Source: Akkermansia muciniphila
GTDB taxonomy: Bacteria; Verrucomicrobiota; Verrucomicrobiia; Limisphaerales; UBA9464
Assembly (NCBI GenBank): GCA_945898055.1
Contig: CAMDGV010000004.1
Coordinates: 62,001-126,000 of the forward strand
Length of the DNA stretch: 64,000 nt
Reading direction: 5' to 3'
In this document: one piece after another, positions 27,350 through 36,946 of the stretch
Layout of the letters: every line of letters starts with the position of its first letter
Numbering within the stretch: position 1 is the stretch's first letter
Program-made: the position numbers and the translations under genes
Notes under the pieces: model-generated
What the model was told of the DNA's origin: nothing
The model's input: only the letters and a program-made list of their open reading frames with translations
Database searches by the model: none

Positions 27350-29461
27350 TCAGGCGGTTGTTCGGTTAGAAACCAAGGTTTCTGTGAAGACCAACACCAA
27401 CGCTGCTAGCATCAGCAAGCGCCAAAATTCTTCACGTTGACGATCATTTCCAAAGAGTCGGAGCGGTCGTTGACTTTCCTCGGTGCGCCACACGATGCGC
27501 CGCTCCGCCTCGAGTACGGGCATCGCCGTTAAGTCGGATTCTTGCGAGGGCACATTGGCCGCTAAACGAAGCCACTCGCGTCCGACTCCATCGCGAAGAC
27601 TATGAACCCCCGGTTCGCTCATTTCAAAAGCGATCTTTCCCTGCGAATCCGCTTTCTGGCTCAAGGCGGATCCACCGACCGGCGTCAAAGTAAAAGCGGT
27701 TTTGGCCGCAGCAATTCCTACTTCAAGCACTGCTTCTCTAGCGGTCACAAAGTCTAACCCGGTCTCCCAGACTCGGTCCCCGCTGCGACCTGCCAAAAAC
27801 GAAGTCGCTGCCCACAGCCAAGGAACATAGGACTTATGTTTCGGCCAATCCGTCCACGCGGTGTCAGCAGACATATTGGCAAACAGAAAGCGGCCCTGCC
27901 CGACCGTTGCTTCCAATAGAAAGGGAATCCCATCGTCGAAACGCGCCAACACAACCAAGCCGGGCCCAGCTTGAATCGTCTGCCGACGAGTAAACTCCGC
28001 AAGCGTAGGCGTCCCACCGCCGTCTTGAGCAAACACAGAAAACACCGGACTCCGGCGATCAAACATCCCAATGCGCCAAGGGACTTCTTCGTCAGCCGCC
28101 ACCGCTTCGCCCAGTTGTATTGGAAGGATTCCGGCAAACTCTGCATTGAATCGTGTTGGAGACACCCCGTCGCCACCCAACAACAAGAGCCCTCCGCCAC
28201 TCCGCACAAACCGCCCTAACCCACTCGCAGCCTCTCCGGGCAAGGTTTGCAAGGCGGGCAAAATCACCACATCAAAAGCGGCCGTATTTGTTCCTAGCCC
28301 GATTACCGGCCGCTGCTCCCGAAGCTTTCCAACCAGTCCTTCTGGATAAACCTGCTCAATATGAAATCGTCCTGCACGGGCGTTGGTCATCCCAAAAAAC
28401 GGATCAAGTGCGGCGAGAATAAAAAAAGTTTGCTCTTCAAATGAACGCACTCCCACTCGATTTTCGACCAACAAAACCCGAATAGGCGCTGGCACCAGAA
28501 AGGTCGCTTGCCGGGCATCGTCCGCAGTCAATGCATCCTTTCCGCTCAGTTGAATCACCACATCATGCCAACCCGGAGCGAGACCCAAAAGCGACAAAGT
28601 AAGATTGGTGACGCTACCTGCTTCTAGGGAAATTTGTTGGCTCCAAACGGTTTTACGATCCAAGCGAAACTCCACGGTCACCGAACCGGTGGCTTCACCA
28701 AAATTAGAGACGGTGGCCGATGGTTTATTGGTTTCCGATAGGGCTAGATCCAGTCCGGTGACTGCAAAATTGGGAGCGCCAATCCCGCCAACAGAAAGAA
28801 AATTTACTGGCACTTCTCGAGGCATAGCCACCGCTCCTAAAGTCTCTGCTGCTGAGCGCTGCAAATCACTAATGACCACGATCGACGAATCAAATCCGGC
28901 ATCACTCGCCGCAATAAGCCGGGTCGCCTCGGCTAACCCCTCTCCTAACTCTGAGGTCGACGCCTCAACTTTCAAGATCTCCAATTTACGAAGAGTCACC
29001 GACGCTGAAGCGAAACCGGCAAGAACGACTGCACGCGAACCGCAGCCGACAAGAGCGGCTCGATCCTCCGATCCGAGTTCATTCAATGTCTTCCGAGCTG
29101 CCTCCATGGCTTTGGTCCACCGAACTATTCCCCCTTCCTGAGCTGACAAACTCAAAGAATGATCGAGCACAATCACTACCTGCCGACGCGGACGAATCCC
29201 AAGATTCCCTTGATTTTTGGGCCAGAAAGGTCGCGCAAAGGCCAGAATTATCAGGGCAAAAATCAGCAAACGGAGCAGCAAGAGAAATAAATTCCTCAGT
29301 TTACGACGTGAGGTACTGCGGGTCTCCTGCGTTTCAATAAATCGAAGTGTACTGAATTTGATCCGCTGATTCCGCCGCTTTAACAACAGATGCAGAAGCA
29401 CAGGAATGCCTAAAGCCGCTAAGGCACTTAATAAGAGAGCGTTAGTGAAAAGAAAGGGCAC
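27350..29461 (-). CDS. BatA-like protein with N-terminal membrane domain and VWA domain
   Basis: 703 residues. The N-terminus (FTNALLLSALAALGIPVLLH, LLLKRRNQRIKFSTLRFI, then ETRSTSRRKLRNLFLLLLRL) is the BatA_N aerotolerance domain with two membrane segments. A VWA domain follows with DHSLSL (DxSxS metal site) and SSIVVISDLQRS. After that come Ig-like domains, an amidotransferase-like region (FDVVILPALQTLPGEAASGL, GRFVRSGGGLLLLGGDGV) and a final membrane helix (EEFWRLLMLAALVLVFTETL). It sits 45 bp after the DUF58 gene. Family knowledge links it with MoxR chaperone ATPases. Confidence 0.85.
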   Translation of the reverse strand: MPFLFTNALLLSALAALGIPVLLHLLLKRRNQRIKFSTLRFIETQETRSTSRRKLRNLFLLLLRLLIFALIILAFARPFWPKNQGNLGIRPRRQVVIVLDHSLSLSAQEGGIVRWTKAMEAARKTLNELGSEDRAALVGCGSRAVVLAGFASASVTLRKLEILKVEASTSELGEGLAEATRLIAASDAGFDSSIVVISDLQRSAAETLGAVAMPREVPVNFLSVGGIGAPNFAVTGLDLALSETNKPSATVSNFGEATGSVTVEFRLDRKTVWSQQISLEAGSVTNLTLSLLGLAPGWHDVVIQLSGKDALTADDARQATFLVPAPIRVLLVENRVGVRSFEEQTFFILAALDPFFGMTNARAGRFHIEQVYPEGLVGKLREQRPVIGLGTNTAAFDVVILPALQTLPGEAASGLGRFVRSGGGLLLLGGDGVSPTRFNAEFAGILPIQLGEAVAADEEVPWRIGMFDRRSPVFSVFAQDGGGTPTLAEFTRRQTIQAGPGLVVLARFDDGIPFLLEATVGQGRFLFANMSADTAWTDWPKHKSYVPWLWAATSFLAGRSGDRVWETGLDFVTAREAVLEVGIAAAKTAFTLTPVGGSALSQKADSQGKIAFEMSEPGVHSLRDGVGREWLRLAANVPSQESDLTAMPVLEAERRIVWRTEESQRPLRLFGNDRQREEFWRLLMLAALVLVFTETLVSNRTTA

Positions 29462-29505
29462 AGATCAAATTCCAATCAGCACGTTGAAGTGGCCTAAGGC
29501 TAAGA

Positions 29506-30393
29506 TCACACGCTGCTCCTCCGTTCAAGATAGGCCATCAAAGCTTTATCCAACGGGGCATCGGTGCGGAGTTGCACATAATCAAATTCGTAGCCTACAC
29601 ATTCCGATTTCACCCTGTCACAAAAAGCGGTCAGACGTTGCTTGTACTGAGCGCGCACGGCGTCCACATCCACCACCCGCTCCTCTGCGGTCTCGCTATC
29701 CTCCAAAATCCATTCTCCTTCGTAGGGCAAATCTAATTCCTCAGGGGCTAATAATTGGAAGACGAGGGTTTCTTGGCCGTGCCCATGAAGCTGTTTTAGC
29801 AGGTCAAAGGCCGTATCTTCGGCGGTAAAAAAATCCGAGATAACCACGGATATCCCTCGGCGCACCACAGCCTGAACAATACCCAAAAGAGCGGGACCCA
29901 CTACCGTACCACCTCCTGCCTTCGTGTTGGCTAAAAGAGCAAACAAATCCAGCGCATGGTGCCGATGAGCCGCACAGGGCAGCGCCTGACGGCTATCTGA
30001 ACCAAACAAAACCAAGCCCGGTGCATCCCTCTGCAAAACCATCAAGTGCGCCAAGGCAGCAGCCAACAAGCGCCCGCAAATAAACTTATTGGCAGCGCCC
30101 TCCCCGAAATCCATCGAGGCCGAAGTATCTAGATAGATTTGTGCTCGATAGTTCGTGTCATCCTCAAACTGCTTCACATACAAAGCATCGCTCCGCGCCC
30201 AAACCTTCCAGTCAACATGCCTTAAGTTATCTCCCTGAACATACTGCCGATAACTTGCAAATTCAGTCGAGTACCCCAAAAACGGACTGCGATGCAACCC
30301 GTCGAAGAAACCTTCCACCACCGTTCGTGCCATTAAGGGAAGATCCTCCACGGTGGCCAGTAACCGCGCATCAAGTTCAAGATCTGAAGCCAT
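29506..30393 (-). CDS. DUF58 domain protein
   Basis: 295 residues. The signature YRQYVQGDNLRHVDWKVWAR, then SDALYVKQFEDDTN, identifies DUF58. It is followed by a VWA-like core with DTSASMDF (DxSxS) and GISVVISDFFTAE. Soluble, predicted cytosolic adaptor between the MoxR ATPase and the membrane VWA proteins. The preceding gene, 91 bp upstream, is moxR, the standard order. Confidence 0.93.
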   Translation of the reverse strand: MASDLELDARLLATVEDLPLMARTVVEGFFDGLHRSPFLGYSTEFASYRQYVQGDNLRHVDWKVWARSDALYVKQFEDDTNYRAQIYLDTSASMDFGEGAANKFICGRLLAAALAHLMVLQRDAPGLVLFGSDSRQALPCAAHRHHALDLFALLANTKAGGGTVVGPALLGIVQAVVRRGISVVISDFFTAEDTAFDLLKQLHGHGQETLVFQLLAPEELDLPYEGEWILEDSETAEERVVDVDAVRAQYKQRLTAFCDRVKSECVGYEFDYVQLRTDAPLDKALMAYLERRSSV

Positions 30394-30484
30394 GATCTAA
30401 TTAAAATGCGAAGGCCCAACCCACACCCCTGCGGTTGCAGTTCAAAAATAAGTCGAGCAAAGTCGTCATACACTCACCACTGAG

Positions 30485-31504
30485 TCACTGGATTGGCACG
30501 TCTTTTAGCAGCCGATCAATCAAGGTTTCCACCGTCACCTTTTGAGCGCGTGCGTTAAAATTGGGATTGATTCGATGCCGCAAAACCTGCCTTGCCACGA
30601 AACGAACCCCCTCGTAATCGGCACATAATTTACCCGTCGTCGCGGCCCGGGCTTTGGCCCCTAAAACGAGGTACTGGGAGGCTCGAGGACTGGCACCCCA
30701 ACGGATAAATTCTTTCACATAGGCCGGAGCTGACGGGTCCTCCGGTCGGGTCCTCGCCACCAATCGCACCGCGTAACGAATGACCTCATCACTCACCGGA
30801 ATGGAACGGACCAACTGTTGCGCTTCCAATAGTTCCGCTCCTGTCAGCACTGGGGTAATCACCGCTTGCCCACTGCCCGTGGTCTGACGCACCACCCGCT
30901 CCTCGTCAGCATTGCTGGGATAGGTGGTATTTAAACAAAACATAAACCGATCAGCTTGCGCCTCGGGCAAGACATAGGTTCCCTCTTGTTCAATTGGATT
31001 TTGTGTCGCAAACACATGGAAAGGTTGAGGTAACGGATAAGTTTTACCTCCAACTGTGACCTGACGTTCCTGCATCGTTTCCAACATCGCCGCCTGTGTC
31101 TTGGGTGGAGTACGGTTAATTTCGTCGGCCAAGACCAGATTTGCAAAGACGGGCCCCGGCAGAAACACCTGACGCCGTCGCCCCGTCTCCGGATCTTCCT
31201 CGAGGATATCGGTACCGGTGATATCGCTCGGCATCAAATCGGGGGTAAACTGAATCCGGTTGAACTTCAAATCCACCACTTGGCCCAACGATCGAATGAG
31301 TAAGGTCTTGGCCAATCCGGGAACGCCGGTGATTAAAGCATGACCGCCGGCAAACAAGGTCAACAACGAGTTCTCAATAATCTCGTGTTGCCCGATAATG
31401 ACCCGACCCAATTGATCCACCAAAGCCTGCCGGCGTGCGGCAAGTTGTTCAATGGCGAGAACCGGAACCTCGGCAGCGGAAAAAGAAGATGTGGCCTGAC
31501 TCAT
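30485..31504 (-). CDS. MoxR-family AAA+ ATPase
   Basis: 339 residues, full length. Walker A is GVPGLAKT (ALITGVPGLAKTLLIRSL), Walker B LVLADEINRTPPKTQAAMLE, sensor 1 FATQNPIEQEGTYVLPEAQ, followed by ADRFMF. MoxR ATPases act as chaperones for VWA proteins. First gene of an eight-gene minus-strand operon running down to 19555. It is divergent from the RDD-family gene, with 184 bp between the starts that must hold both promoters. Confidence 0.95.
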   Translation of the reverse strand: MSQATSSFSAAEVPVLAIEQLAARRQALVDQLGRVIIGQHEIIENSLLTLFAGGHALITGVPGLAKTLLIRSLGQVVDLKFNRIQFTPDLMPSDITGTDILEEDPETGRRRQVFLPGPVFANLVLADEINRTPPKTQAAMLETMQERQVTVGGKTYPLPQPFHVFATQNPIEQEGTYVLPEAQADRFMFCLNTTYPSNADEERVVRQTTGSGQAVITPVLTGAELLEAQQLVRSIPVSDEVIRYAVRLVARTRPEDPSAPAYVKEFIRWGASPRASQYLVLGAKARAATTGKLCADYEGVRFVARQVLRHRINPNFNARAQKVTVETLIDRLLKDVPIQ

Positions 31505-31688
31505 TTTGAACGGATTGCTTAAGTGATTAAATTACACCGTGAATTCGACTCGGTTACAAACAAAGCATTAAAAAATAGATGTCCTCTACTGACCCACGAT
31601 TTTATCTTCCTTCGCTAAGATCATCCCACGCTACTGCGTCCTTGCGGTTGCACAAATCCATTGAAGGTCCTATTTAAGGCAGACGCAG

Positions 31689-32372
31689 ATGCTCAATGAC
31701 TACAAAATGATCGGGGCCGACGGCAAGGAATACCCAGGAACGCTTGAAGACTTACGGGCGTGGATCGCCGAAGGTCGACTGGGATCGGAGAGTTGGATCT
31801 GGAAAAAGTCGGATGAATGCTGGTTTCGTGCTGATCAATTGCCGGAATTAAGTTGGGACCTACCCCAGCCCATTCCGTCTCCACCCATTCTCCCCAAATC
31901 AATCACCGCCGGATTTGTCCCGCGACTTGCTGCTTATCTCTTTGATACATTCGTGCTCCAGCTAATTTTTATGGTGGTTCTCTTCCCGTGGACGGCACAA
32001 CTCAAAGAGATTTTTGAACTCGCTGTCTCCCAATACGATTTCACCAACAATGCTACACCTGACATTCTACCCGTTTTAAAAGCACAACTGATTTTTATGG
32101 GCATCTATGCTCCAGTTAGTCTGATTTATTGGGTCGGATTTAATGGCCGCTATGGGGCAACTCCCGGTAAGAAAATGTTCGGTATTCAAATAGTCAATCT
32201 CGACGGCCTCCCTATCGGTTACGCTCTGGCTTTCCGACGCTACTGCGCTGAAGTCATTAGCCTGCTGCCCTTGGGCATGGGCTACCTAATGATCCTCTCT
32301 TCACCCTCGCGACAGGCTCTCCACGACGTCATGACCGGTACTCGAGTCGAATTTCGGTCTCGGAACGACTAA
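31689..32372 (+). CDS. RDD family membrane protein with GYF_2/DUF4339 domain
   Basis: 227 residues. Residues ~4-55 form a GYF_2-like domain (DYKMIGADGKEYPGTLEDLR, then IWKKSDECWFRADQLPEL). Residues ~75-225 are an RDD domain: AGFVPRLAAYLFDTFVL, YWVGFNGRYGATPGKKMFGI, ALAFRRYCAEVISLLPLGMG, and a conserved end SRQALHDVMTGTRV. Three membrane segments. This pair of domains is common in PVC and Bacteroidota; the transported or bound substrate is unknown. Confidence 0.88.
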   Translation: MLNDYKMIGADGKEYPGTLEDLRAWIAEGRLGSESWIWKKSDECWFRADQLPELSWDLPQPIPSPPILPKSITAGFVPRLAAYLFDTFVLQLIFMVVLFPWTAQLKEIFELAVSQYDFTNNATPDILPVLKAQLIFMGIYAPVSLIYWVGFNGRYGATPGKKMFGIQIVNLDGLPIGYALAFRRYCAEVISLLPLGMGYLMILSSPSRQALHDVMTGTRVEFRSRND

Positions 32373-32511
32373 CCTCAAAATCTGTTCCTCTGAAAAACCA
32401 AGCGGGACACTCAGTGTTTTTCCTAAATTACCCCTCAAGATGGTCCTCCGTTTCCTCCCTCTTGATTCCTTTCGCTGGGTCCACGGATAACCTCCCAATC
32501 GTCTCCCTCGT

Positions 32512-33288
32512 ATGTTCCGCCCCTGCATCGATCTGCGTAACGGTAAAGTAGTTCAGATTGTCGGTGGTACACTGACCGACTCCGGCAACGATACCGTGAC
32601 TCGTTTCGAATCGAGTCAACACCCTCGCTGGTATGCGGACTTGTATCGACGCGACGCTTTAACCGGCGGCCACGTCATTGCTCTTGGCCCCGGCAATGAA
32701 GCTGCCGCGCTCGATGCCCTTTCCGCTTGGCCCGGAGGTCTCCAATATGGGGGAGGAGTTACTGCCGACAACGCTGAAAATTGGCTCGAAGCCGGTGCCG
32801 CAAAGGTCATTGTCACCTCTTGGCTTTTTCAAAATGCCCGACTCGACTTTAACCGCCTTGAAGAACTTGTCCGACGTATCGGTCGGGAACGTCTCGTCTT
32901 GGATCTTAGTTGCCGTCGACGCGACGATCGCTTCTGGATCGTGACCGATCGCTGGCAGACTTTTACCGACGTTTCGGTTGATGCGACTTCCTGCCAGCAT
33001 CTTGCCCAATTTTGTTCCGAATTCCTCATTCATGCCGCCGATGTCGAAGGCCTTTGTCGGGGTATAGATGAAAAACTTGTCCGCATTCTGGCCGAGGGAT
33101 GTCCACTGCCAACCACCTACGCGGGCGGAGCAAAATCGCTCGAAGATCTCCACAGTGTCCAGCAAATCGGTTCCGGACGAATCCATCTAACAATCGGCAG
33201 TGCCCTTGATATTTTTGGTGGATCCGGGGTTCGTTACGTTGATTGCGTCGCTTTCAATCAGCAACAACAACGCTTAGGCTACACCTGA
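32512..33288 (+). CDS. hisA: Phosphoribosylformimino-AICAR ribotide isomerase, eukaryotic HIS6 type
   Basis: 258 residues of the eukaryotic-type HisA. RPCIDLRNGKVVQIVGGTL, HVIALGPGNEAAALDAL, GAAKVIVTSWLFQNARLDF, RLVLDLSCRRRDDRFWIVTD and EFLIHAADVEGLCRGIDEKL match plant and yeast HIS6 more closely than ordinary bacterial HisA. TYAGGAKSLEDL and GSALDIFGGSGVRYVDC fit as well. It catalyses the fourth step of histidine synthesis, opening the ribose ring of ProFAR. No other his genes are nearby. The following permease starts 27 bp downstream. Confidence 0.92.
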   Translation: MFRPCIDLRNGKVVQIVGGTLTDSGNDTVTRFESSQHPRWYADLYRRDALTGGHVIALGPGNEAAALDALSAWPGGLQYGGGVTADNAENWLEAGAAKVIVTSWLFQNARLDFNRLEELVRRIGRERLVLDLSCRRRDDRFWIVTDRWQTFTDVSVDATSCQHLAQFCSEFLIHAADVEGLCRGIDEKLVRILAEGCPLPTTYAGGAKSLEDLHSVQQIGSGRIHLTIGSALDIFGGSGVRYVDCVAFNQQQQRLGYT

Positions 33289-33314
33289 ACCCCTCTCCTT
33301 CGTCCGGCATCAAC

Positions 33315-34199
33315 GTGGCGCTTTCCCTTCTGGTCGCGGTCCTTCTTTGGGGTGCCAATAACGTCGCCCTCAAACAAATCATCGGTCAATGGCCGCCTTT
33401 GTTTACCGGCTCAACTCGCTTCATGAGTGCAGGGATTTTGCTGCTGGCTCTCATCCACACGACCCGTCTTTTCGGTACCGTCACCGCCCCAAATCTCGCC
33501 CTGCGACACGGCTTATGGCGGGGCGGTCTGGTTCTCGCTTTTTATGTGGCCGCCTGCAACTGGACCCTTCGATTCCTCCCGGCCTCCCAGTTCGCCCTGC
33601 ATATGGCAGCCTCACCGGCGTGGGCTCTTCTTCTTGAAGGTCGGACCACCAAACCTCTCCGCCGCTGGGGTGCGGTCGGACTTACTTTTGTTGGAGTATT
33701 GATTCTTCTACTTCCTTCCTTTCAATCCGGTGGCGAATGGGTCGGACAACTTCTCGGTGCATCAACCGGACTCCTTTGGACTCTTTACAGTCGGGAATGC
33801 CGACGCCTCGGACTCACTTGGTCGGGTGCCGCCGTCTCCGCCCATACCCTGTGGCGCGGGGGCGTTCTCCTTCTACCTGGCGCCGCACTAGAACTCATTT
33901 GGGCCAAGCCCATTCCCGAATTCCTTCCACGCACTCTCGCCTTGCAACTCTTCTGTATTGTCCTCGGCGGAGTCGTCCCCTTCGCACTCTGGACTCAAGC
34001 TCTTACCCGTTGGCCAGTTTCTCGTGTCGCTCTCTTCGGAAATCTAATTCCTGTTTCCACAACTGCTTGGGCTTGGATTCTTCTCAATGAAACGGTTTCA
34101 CCCTCTTTTGGTCTCTCGATTGGCCTCGTTCTTAGTGGTGTTTTCCTCGGTCACTCAGACTGGCCTCTAACGGCTCGCCCATCCACGTCCAAGAACTAA
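33315..34199 (+). CDS. EamA/DMT-family permease
   Basis: The frame opens at 33243 inside hisA, but the protein proper begins with VALSLLVAVLLWGANNVALK, so GTG at 33315 is the likely start (about 294 residues). Ten membrane segments in two EamA repeats; the second repeat ends RVALFGNLIPVSTTAWAWIL, LNETVSPSFGLSIGLVLSGV, as in drug/metabolite transporters. Substrate unknown. Close spacing to hisA suggests one transcript. Confidence 0.85.
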   Translation: MALSLLVAVLLWGANNVALKQIIGQWPPLFTGSTRFMSAGILLLALIHTTRLFGTVTAPNLALRHGLWRGGLVLAFYVAACNWTLRFLPASQFALHMAASPAWALLLEGRTTKPLRRWGAVGLTFVGVLILLLPSFQSGGEWVGQLLGASTGLLWTLYSRECRRLGLTWSGAAVSAHTLWRGGVLLLPGAALELIWAKPIPEFLPRTLALQLFCIVLGGVVPFALWTQALTRWPVSRVALFGNLIPVSTTAWAWILLNETVSPSFGLSIGLVLSGVFLGHSDWPLTARPSTSKN

Positions 34200-34208
34200 G
34201 ACCGCCCT

Positions 34209-34898
34209 TCAGCGACCCTCATACCACTCTCGCAATTGGTGCGGATTCACTCCACGAGCATACCCCCAGAGCACCCAACTCATTTGAGCATAGGTGCGTA
34301 GGACACCTTGCTGACGAAAGCGGCGGGCGGAGGTACTGACCGTTTCTACCAATAAGACGCAGTCTCCAACGGTGCGAAGGCGTCGGATCAGTTCAAACTC
34401 TTCCATCAAGGGTAGGTCTGGAAAACCACCAATCGCTTCAAGACTGGTGCGTCGCACAAAAATCGCTTGATCTGCGAACGGACGCCCGGTCAAACGAAAC
34501 CATAAAATGGACCTCAAACGTGAACCTCGCATCAACAAAGGCGGGGCTCTTAATTGCTTCCGAAAGGCGCCCGCAACTACAGGTTTTAGGCCTGATCTAG
34601 GGCCGAGCGCGTGCACAATGGCCGCCCCTCCAGCGGAGGGAAGCCAAGTGTCAGCATGCAGAAAAATGACACCTGCACCGGTCGCTCTCTCGGCACCTGC
34701 CCGACACTGAATCCCCCGCCCTGCGGGGCCGGTGATCCATTCGGCTCCCGCTTCCAAAGCAATCTGACGGGTCGCGTCACCACTACCGCCATCCGACACA
34801 ATTAATTGCTTCACTTCAGCAATTGTTCTCACCCGACGCAACGTCTCTGGGAGTGCCTCAGCTTCATTCAGAGTCGGAATAACCACCGAGAGGTGCAT
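34209..34898 (-). CDS. TIGR04283-type glycosyltransferase (arsenosugar-like)
   Basis: 229 residues. GT2 fold with LSVVIPTLNEAEALPETLRR, LIVSDGGSGDATRQIALEAG, the family-specific PAGRGIQCRAGAERATGAGV, and FLHADTW. These fit the TIGR04283 family, named from arsenosugar synthesis loci but found more widely. No arsenite methyltransferase or radical SAM partner is in the window, so the arsenosugar role is not supported by context. It follows the PfkB kinase gene by 12 bp on the same strand. Confidence 0.82.
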   Translation of the reverse strand: MHLSVVIPTLNEAEALPETLRRVRTIAEVKQLIVSDGGSGDATRQIALEAGAEWITGPAGRGIQCRAGAERATGAGVIFLHADTWLPSAGGAAIVHALGPRSGLKPVVAGAFRKQLRAPPLLMRGSRLRSILWFRLTGRPFADQAIFVRRTSLEAIGGFPDLPLMEEFELIRRLRTVGDCVLLVETVSTSARRFRQQGVLRTYAQMSWVLWGYARGVNPHQLREWYEGR

Positions 34899-34910
34899 CG
34901 GCCGCCGGGA

Positions 34911-35816
34911 TTAAAACCGAGCAATTTTTTCCAATTCACGAACCCGAGCATCGATCGATGCCCTTACCGTGCGGGTTGTCACATTCAGTCCAAATCCTTC
35001 GCAACAGAACGAGGCCACAACTGAACCATGCACAATTGCACGGCGTAGATTTGTTTCGATGGTTCCCGTTTTCTGCGCCGCCAAATAGCCGATCAATCCG
35101 CCCACAAAAGAATCACCAGCACCGGTTGGATCAATCACTTTTTTTAACGGATAAGCGGGTGCTACAAAGAGACCATTCGGGCCTGATAACACGGACCCAT
35201 GCTCGCCCTTTTTGATAATGACATACTTCGGCCCAAGCTTATGGATCTTCGGTAAGGCGTTGATCACATTATCCTCCTTCACCAATTGCCTCGCTTCGCT
35301 GTCGTTCAAGACCAAACAATCGACCCGTTTAAGCAATTTCAAGACCTCCGGAAGGGCAATGTTCAACCAAAGATCCATGGTATCGGCGATCACAAATCGC
35401 GACTTGGAAACTTGATCCAAGACTCGGTGCTGGACCTGCGGTGAGATATTAGCGAGCAAAACAAAGGGGGTCGTCTCGTAACCGGCAGGAAGAACAGGTT
35501 GCCAAGTCTCGATCACTCCCAGAACAGTATCCAAGGTCCTGCGATTATTCATATTGACCTCGTATTCGCCTGACCAATGAAAGGTCCGACCGGTTGCCAC
35601 TCTTTCCAAGCCGTTGAGGCAAATCCCATGCTTCTGATAAAGCTTGAGGTATTTGGCTGGAAAATCGCCACCGACCACTCCCACCAATCGAGTCGGTGCA
35701 AAAAAACTAGCGGCAACCGCCGCGTGGCTCGCCGAACCACCGAGAAGCAAGGGATTCTCAGTCTTCGGTGTCTTGATCGAATCAAGCGCAGTAGTACCAA
35801 CAACAAGGACGCTCAT
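34911..35816 (-). CDS. PfkB-family carbohydrate/nucleoside kinase
   Basis: 301 residues. PfkB signature 1 region GGSASHAAVAASFFAPTRLV, and signature 2 DPTGAGDSFVGGLIGYL with the catalytic Asp. The protein starts VLVVGTTALDSIKTPKTENP, which fits the ribokinase/adenosine-kinase-like group common in PVC. Substrate unknown. Probably the first gene of a two-gene unit with the glycosyltransferase. Confidence 0.88.
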   Translation of the reverse strand: MSVLVVGTTALDSIKTPKTENPLLLGGSASHAAVAASFFAPTRLVGVVGGDFPAKYLKLYQKHGICLNGLERVATGRTFHWSGEYEVNMNNRRTLDTVLGVIETWQPVLPAGYETTPFVLLANISPQVQHRVLDQVSKSRFVIADTMDLWLNIALPEVLKLLKRVDCLVLNDSEARQLVKEDNVINALPKIHKLGPKYVIIKKGEHGSVLSGPNGLFVAPAYPLKKVIDPTGAGDSFVGGLIGYLAAQKTGTIETNLRRAIVHGSVVASFCCEGFGLNVTTRTVRASIDARVRELEKIARF

Positions 35817-35901
35817 AATTTAAATAGGGTTACCGACGGCGCCCAAGAGTAATCGCACCCTGATTTTCAAGGCAATGCTGAGGTTTTGCCGAAAGAGATT
35901 C

Positions 35902-36882
35902 TTAAGAGGGTGGCAATTGGGATGGGGCGAGTTTATTGCGAGAGACTTCCACCTTAATAAAATGAAGTAAAACAGGTGCAAGAATCATCCCTGGAATCCC
36001 CATCAGCTTTTCACCAATCACCAATCCAAGAAGAGTCAACCACATCGGATTACGAATCCGATCGCCGATGATTTTTGAATTCAGGAAGTACTCGCCCTTA
36101 TGCAGGATCACCAGAAACATTAGGGCTGCAAAGGGCATATTCGTTGAGACATTGAATCCAATGCCCACGATCAAAGCATTACTCAAAAGATTGCCAATGA
36201 TCGGAAGCATTCCGCAAAGAAAAGTGAGGACAATGATCACACTAACGTAGGGATAGCCGTTCCAGAGAAGAAAGGTCGAGGTAAACGCGGTATTGATGGT
36301 TGAAATCAACATTTGTGCGCCCATCACTCGAGCAAAACTGCTGTAGAAGCCACGAAAACGTTCGGCGATTTCGCGTCCAGTGGCCGTGTAAAGATTGTCT
36401 TCGCCCGCCTCAGGCTCAGCCCCAAAATCTAGCCGAACACTTAAAAATAAACTCACCGCTACCACCACTCCGATCATCAATGAAACGGCTTCCACGGCGG
36501 CTGTCCTCGCGTACTGACCCACATTCACAATCTTTGATTTCACCATCTCCAACGCCGAAATCTTAAAGCTCGCCAAATCAGTGAAGGGCAATTCAGCACC
36601 GATTCTCTCCGCATATTCAACCACTGCAGGAATGGTTTTATCAGCAATTTCAGGAAGGACAATGTAGGCGTGCTTGATGAATAAAAAGAAACCAGCACTC
36701 ACCCCGCCAAAGACCAAAAGAAACAAGGTCAAGCCCAGCCAACGGCTTCGTCCAAAGGACAAGAAAGTCATCGCAAAGTAAGCGAACAAGGCTGTTAGTA
36801 AGGGCGTGGCCAATTGAAGAACCCCAACCAAAAGCAGCAAAATACTTATGAAAACATACGAAATTCGATGAGGTGATCGCAT
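35902..36882 (-). CDS. AI-2E family transporter
   Basis: ATG at 36882 (MRSPHRISYVFISILLLLVG) is chosen; the longer frame to 37095 overlaps the GNAT gene and its extra residues are a shadow of it. About 326 residues, eight or so membrane segments. The AI-2E family C-terminal part is clear: NGYPYVSVIIVLTFLCGMLP, then IIGNLLSNALIVGIGF and GDRIRNPMWLTLLGLVIGEK. The substrate in this family ranges from AI-2 to ions; unassigned here. Confidence 0.88.
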   Translation of the reverse strand: MRSPHRISYVFISILLLLVGVLQLATPLLTALFAYFAMTFLSFGRSRWLGLTLFLLVFGGVSAGFFLFIKHAYIVLPEIADKTIPAVVEYAERIGAELPFTDLASFKISALEMVKSKIVNVGQYARTAAVEAVSLMIGVVVAVSLFLSVRLDFGAEPEAGEDNLYTATGREIAERFRGFYSSFARVMGAQMLISTINTAFTSTFLLWNGYPYVSVIIVLTFLCGMLPIIGNLLSNALIVGIGFNVSTNMPFAALMFLVILHKGEYFLNSKIIGDRIRNPMWLTLLGLVIGEKLMGIPGMILAPVLLHFIKVEVSRNKLAPSQLPPS

Positions 36883-36946
36883 AACAGCCCTGAGAGTTAC
36901 CGTTCCGTCGACAGAATACCAACTCCACTGAGTTAATGAGACTTTA

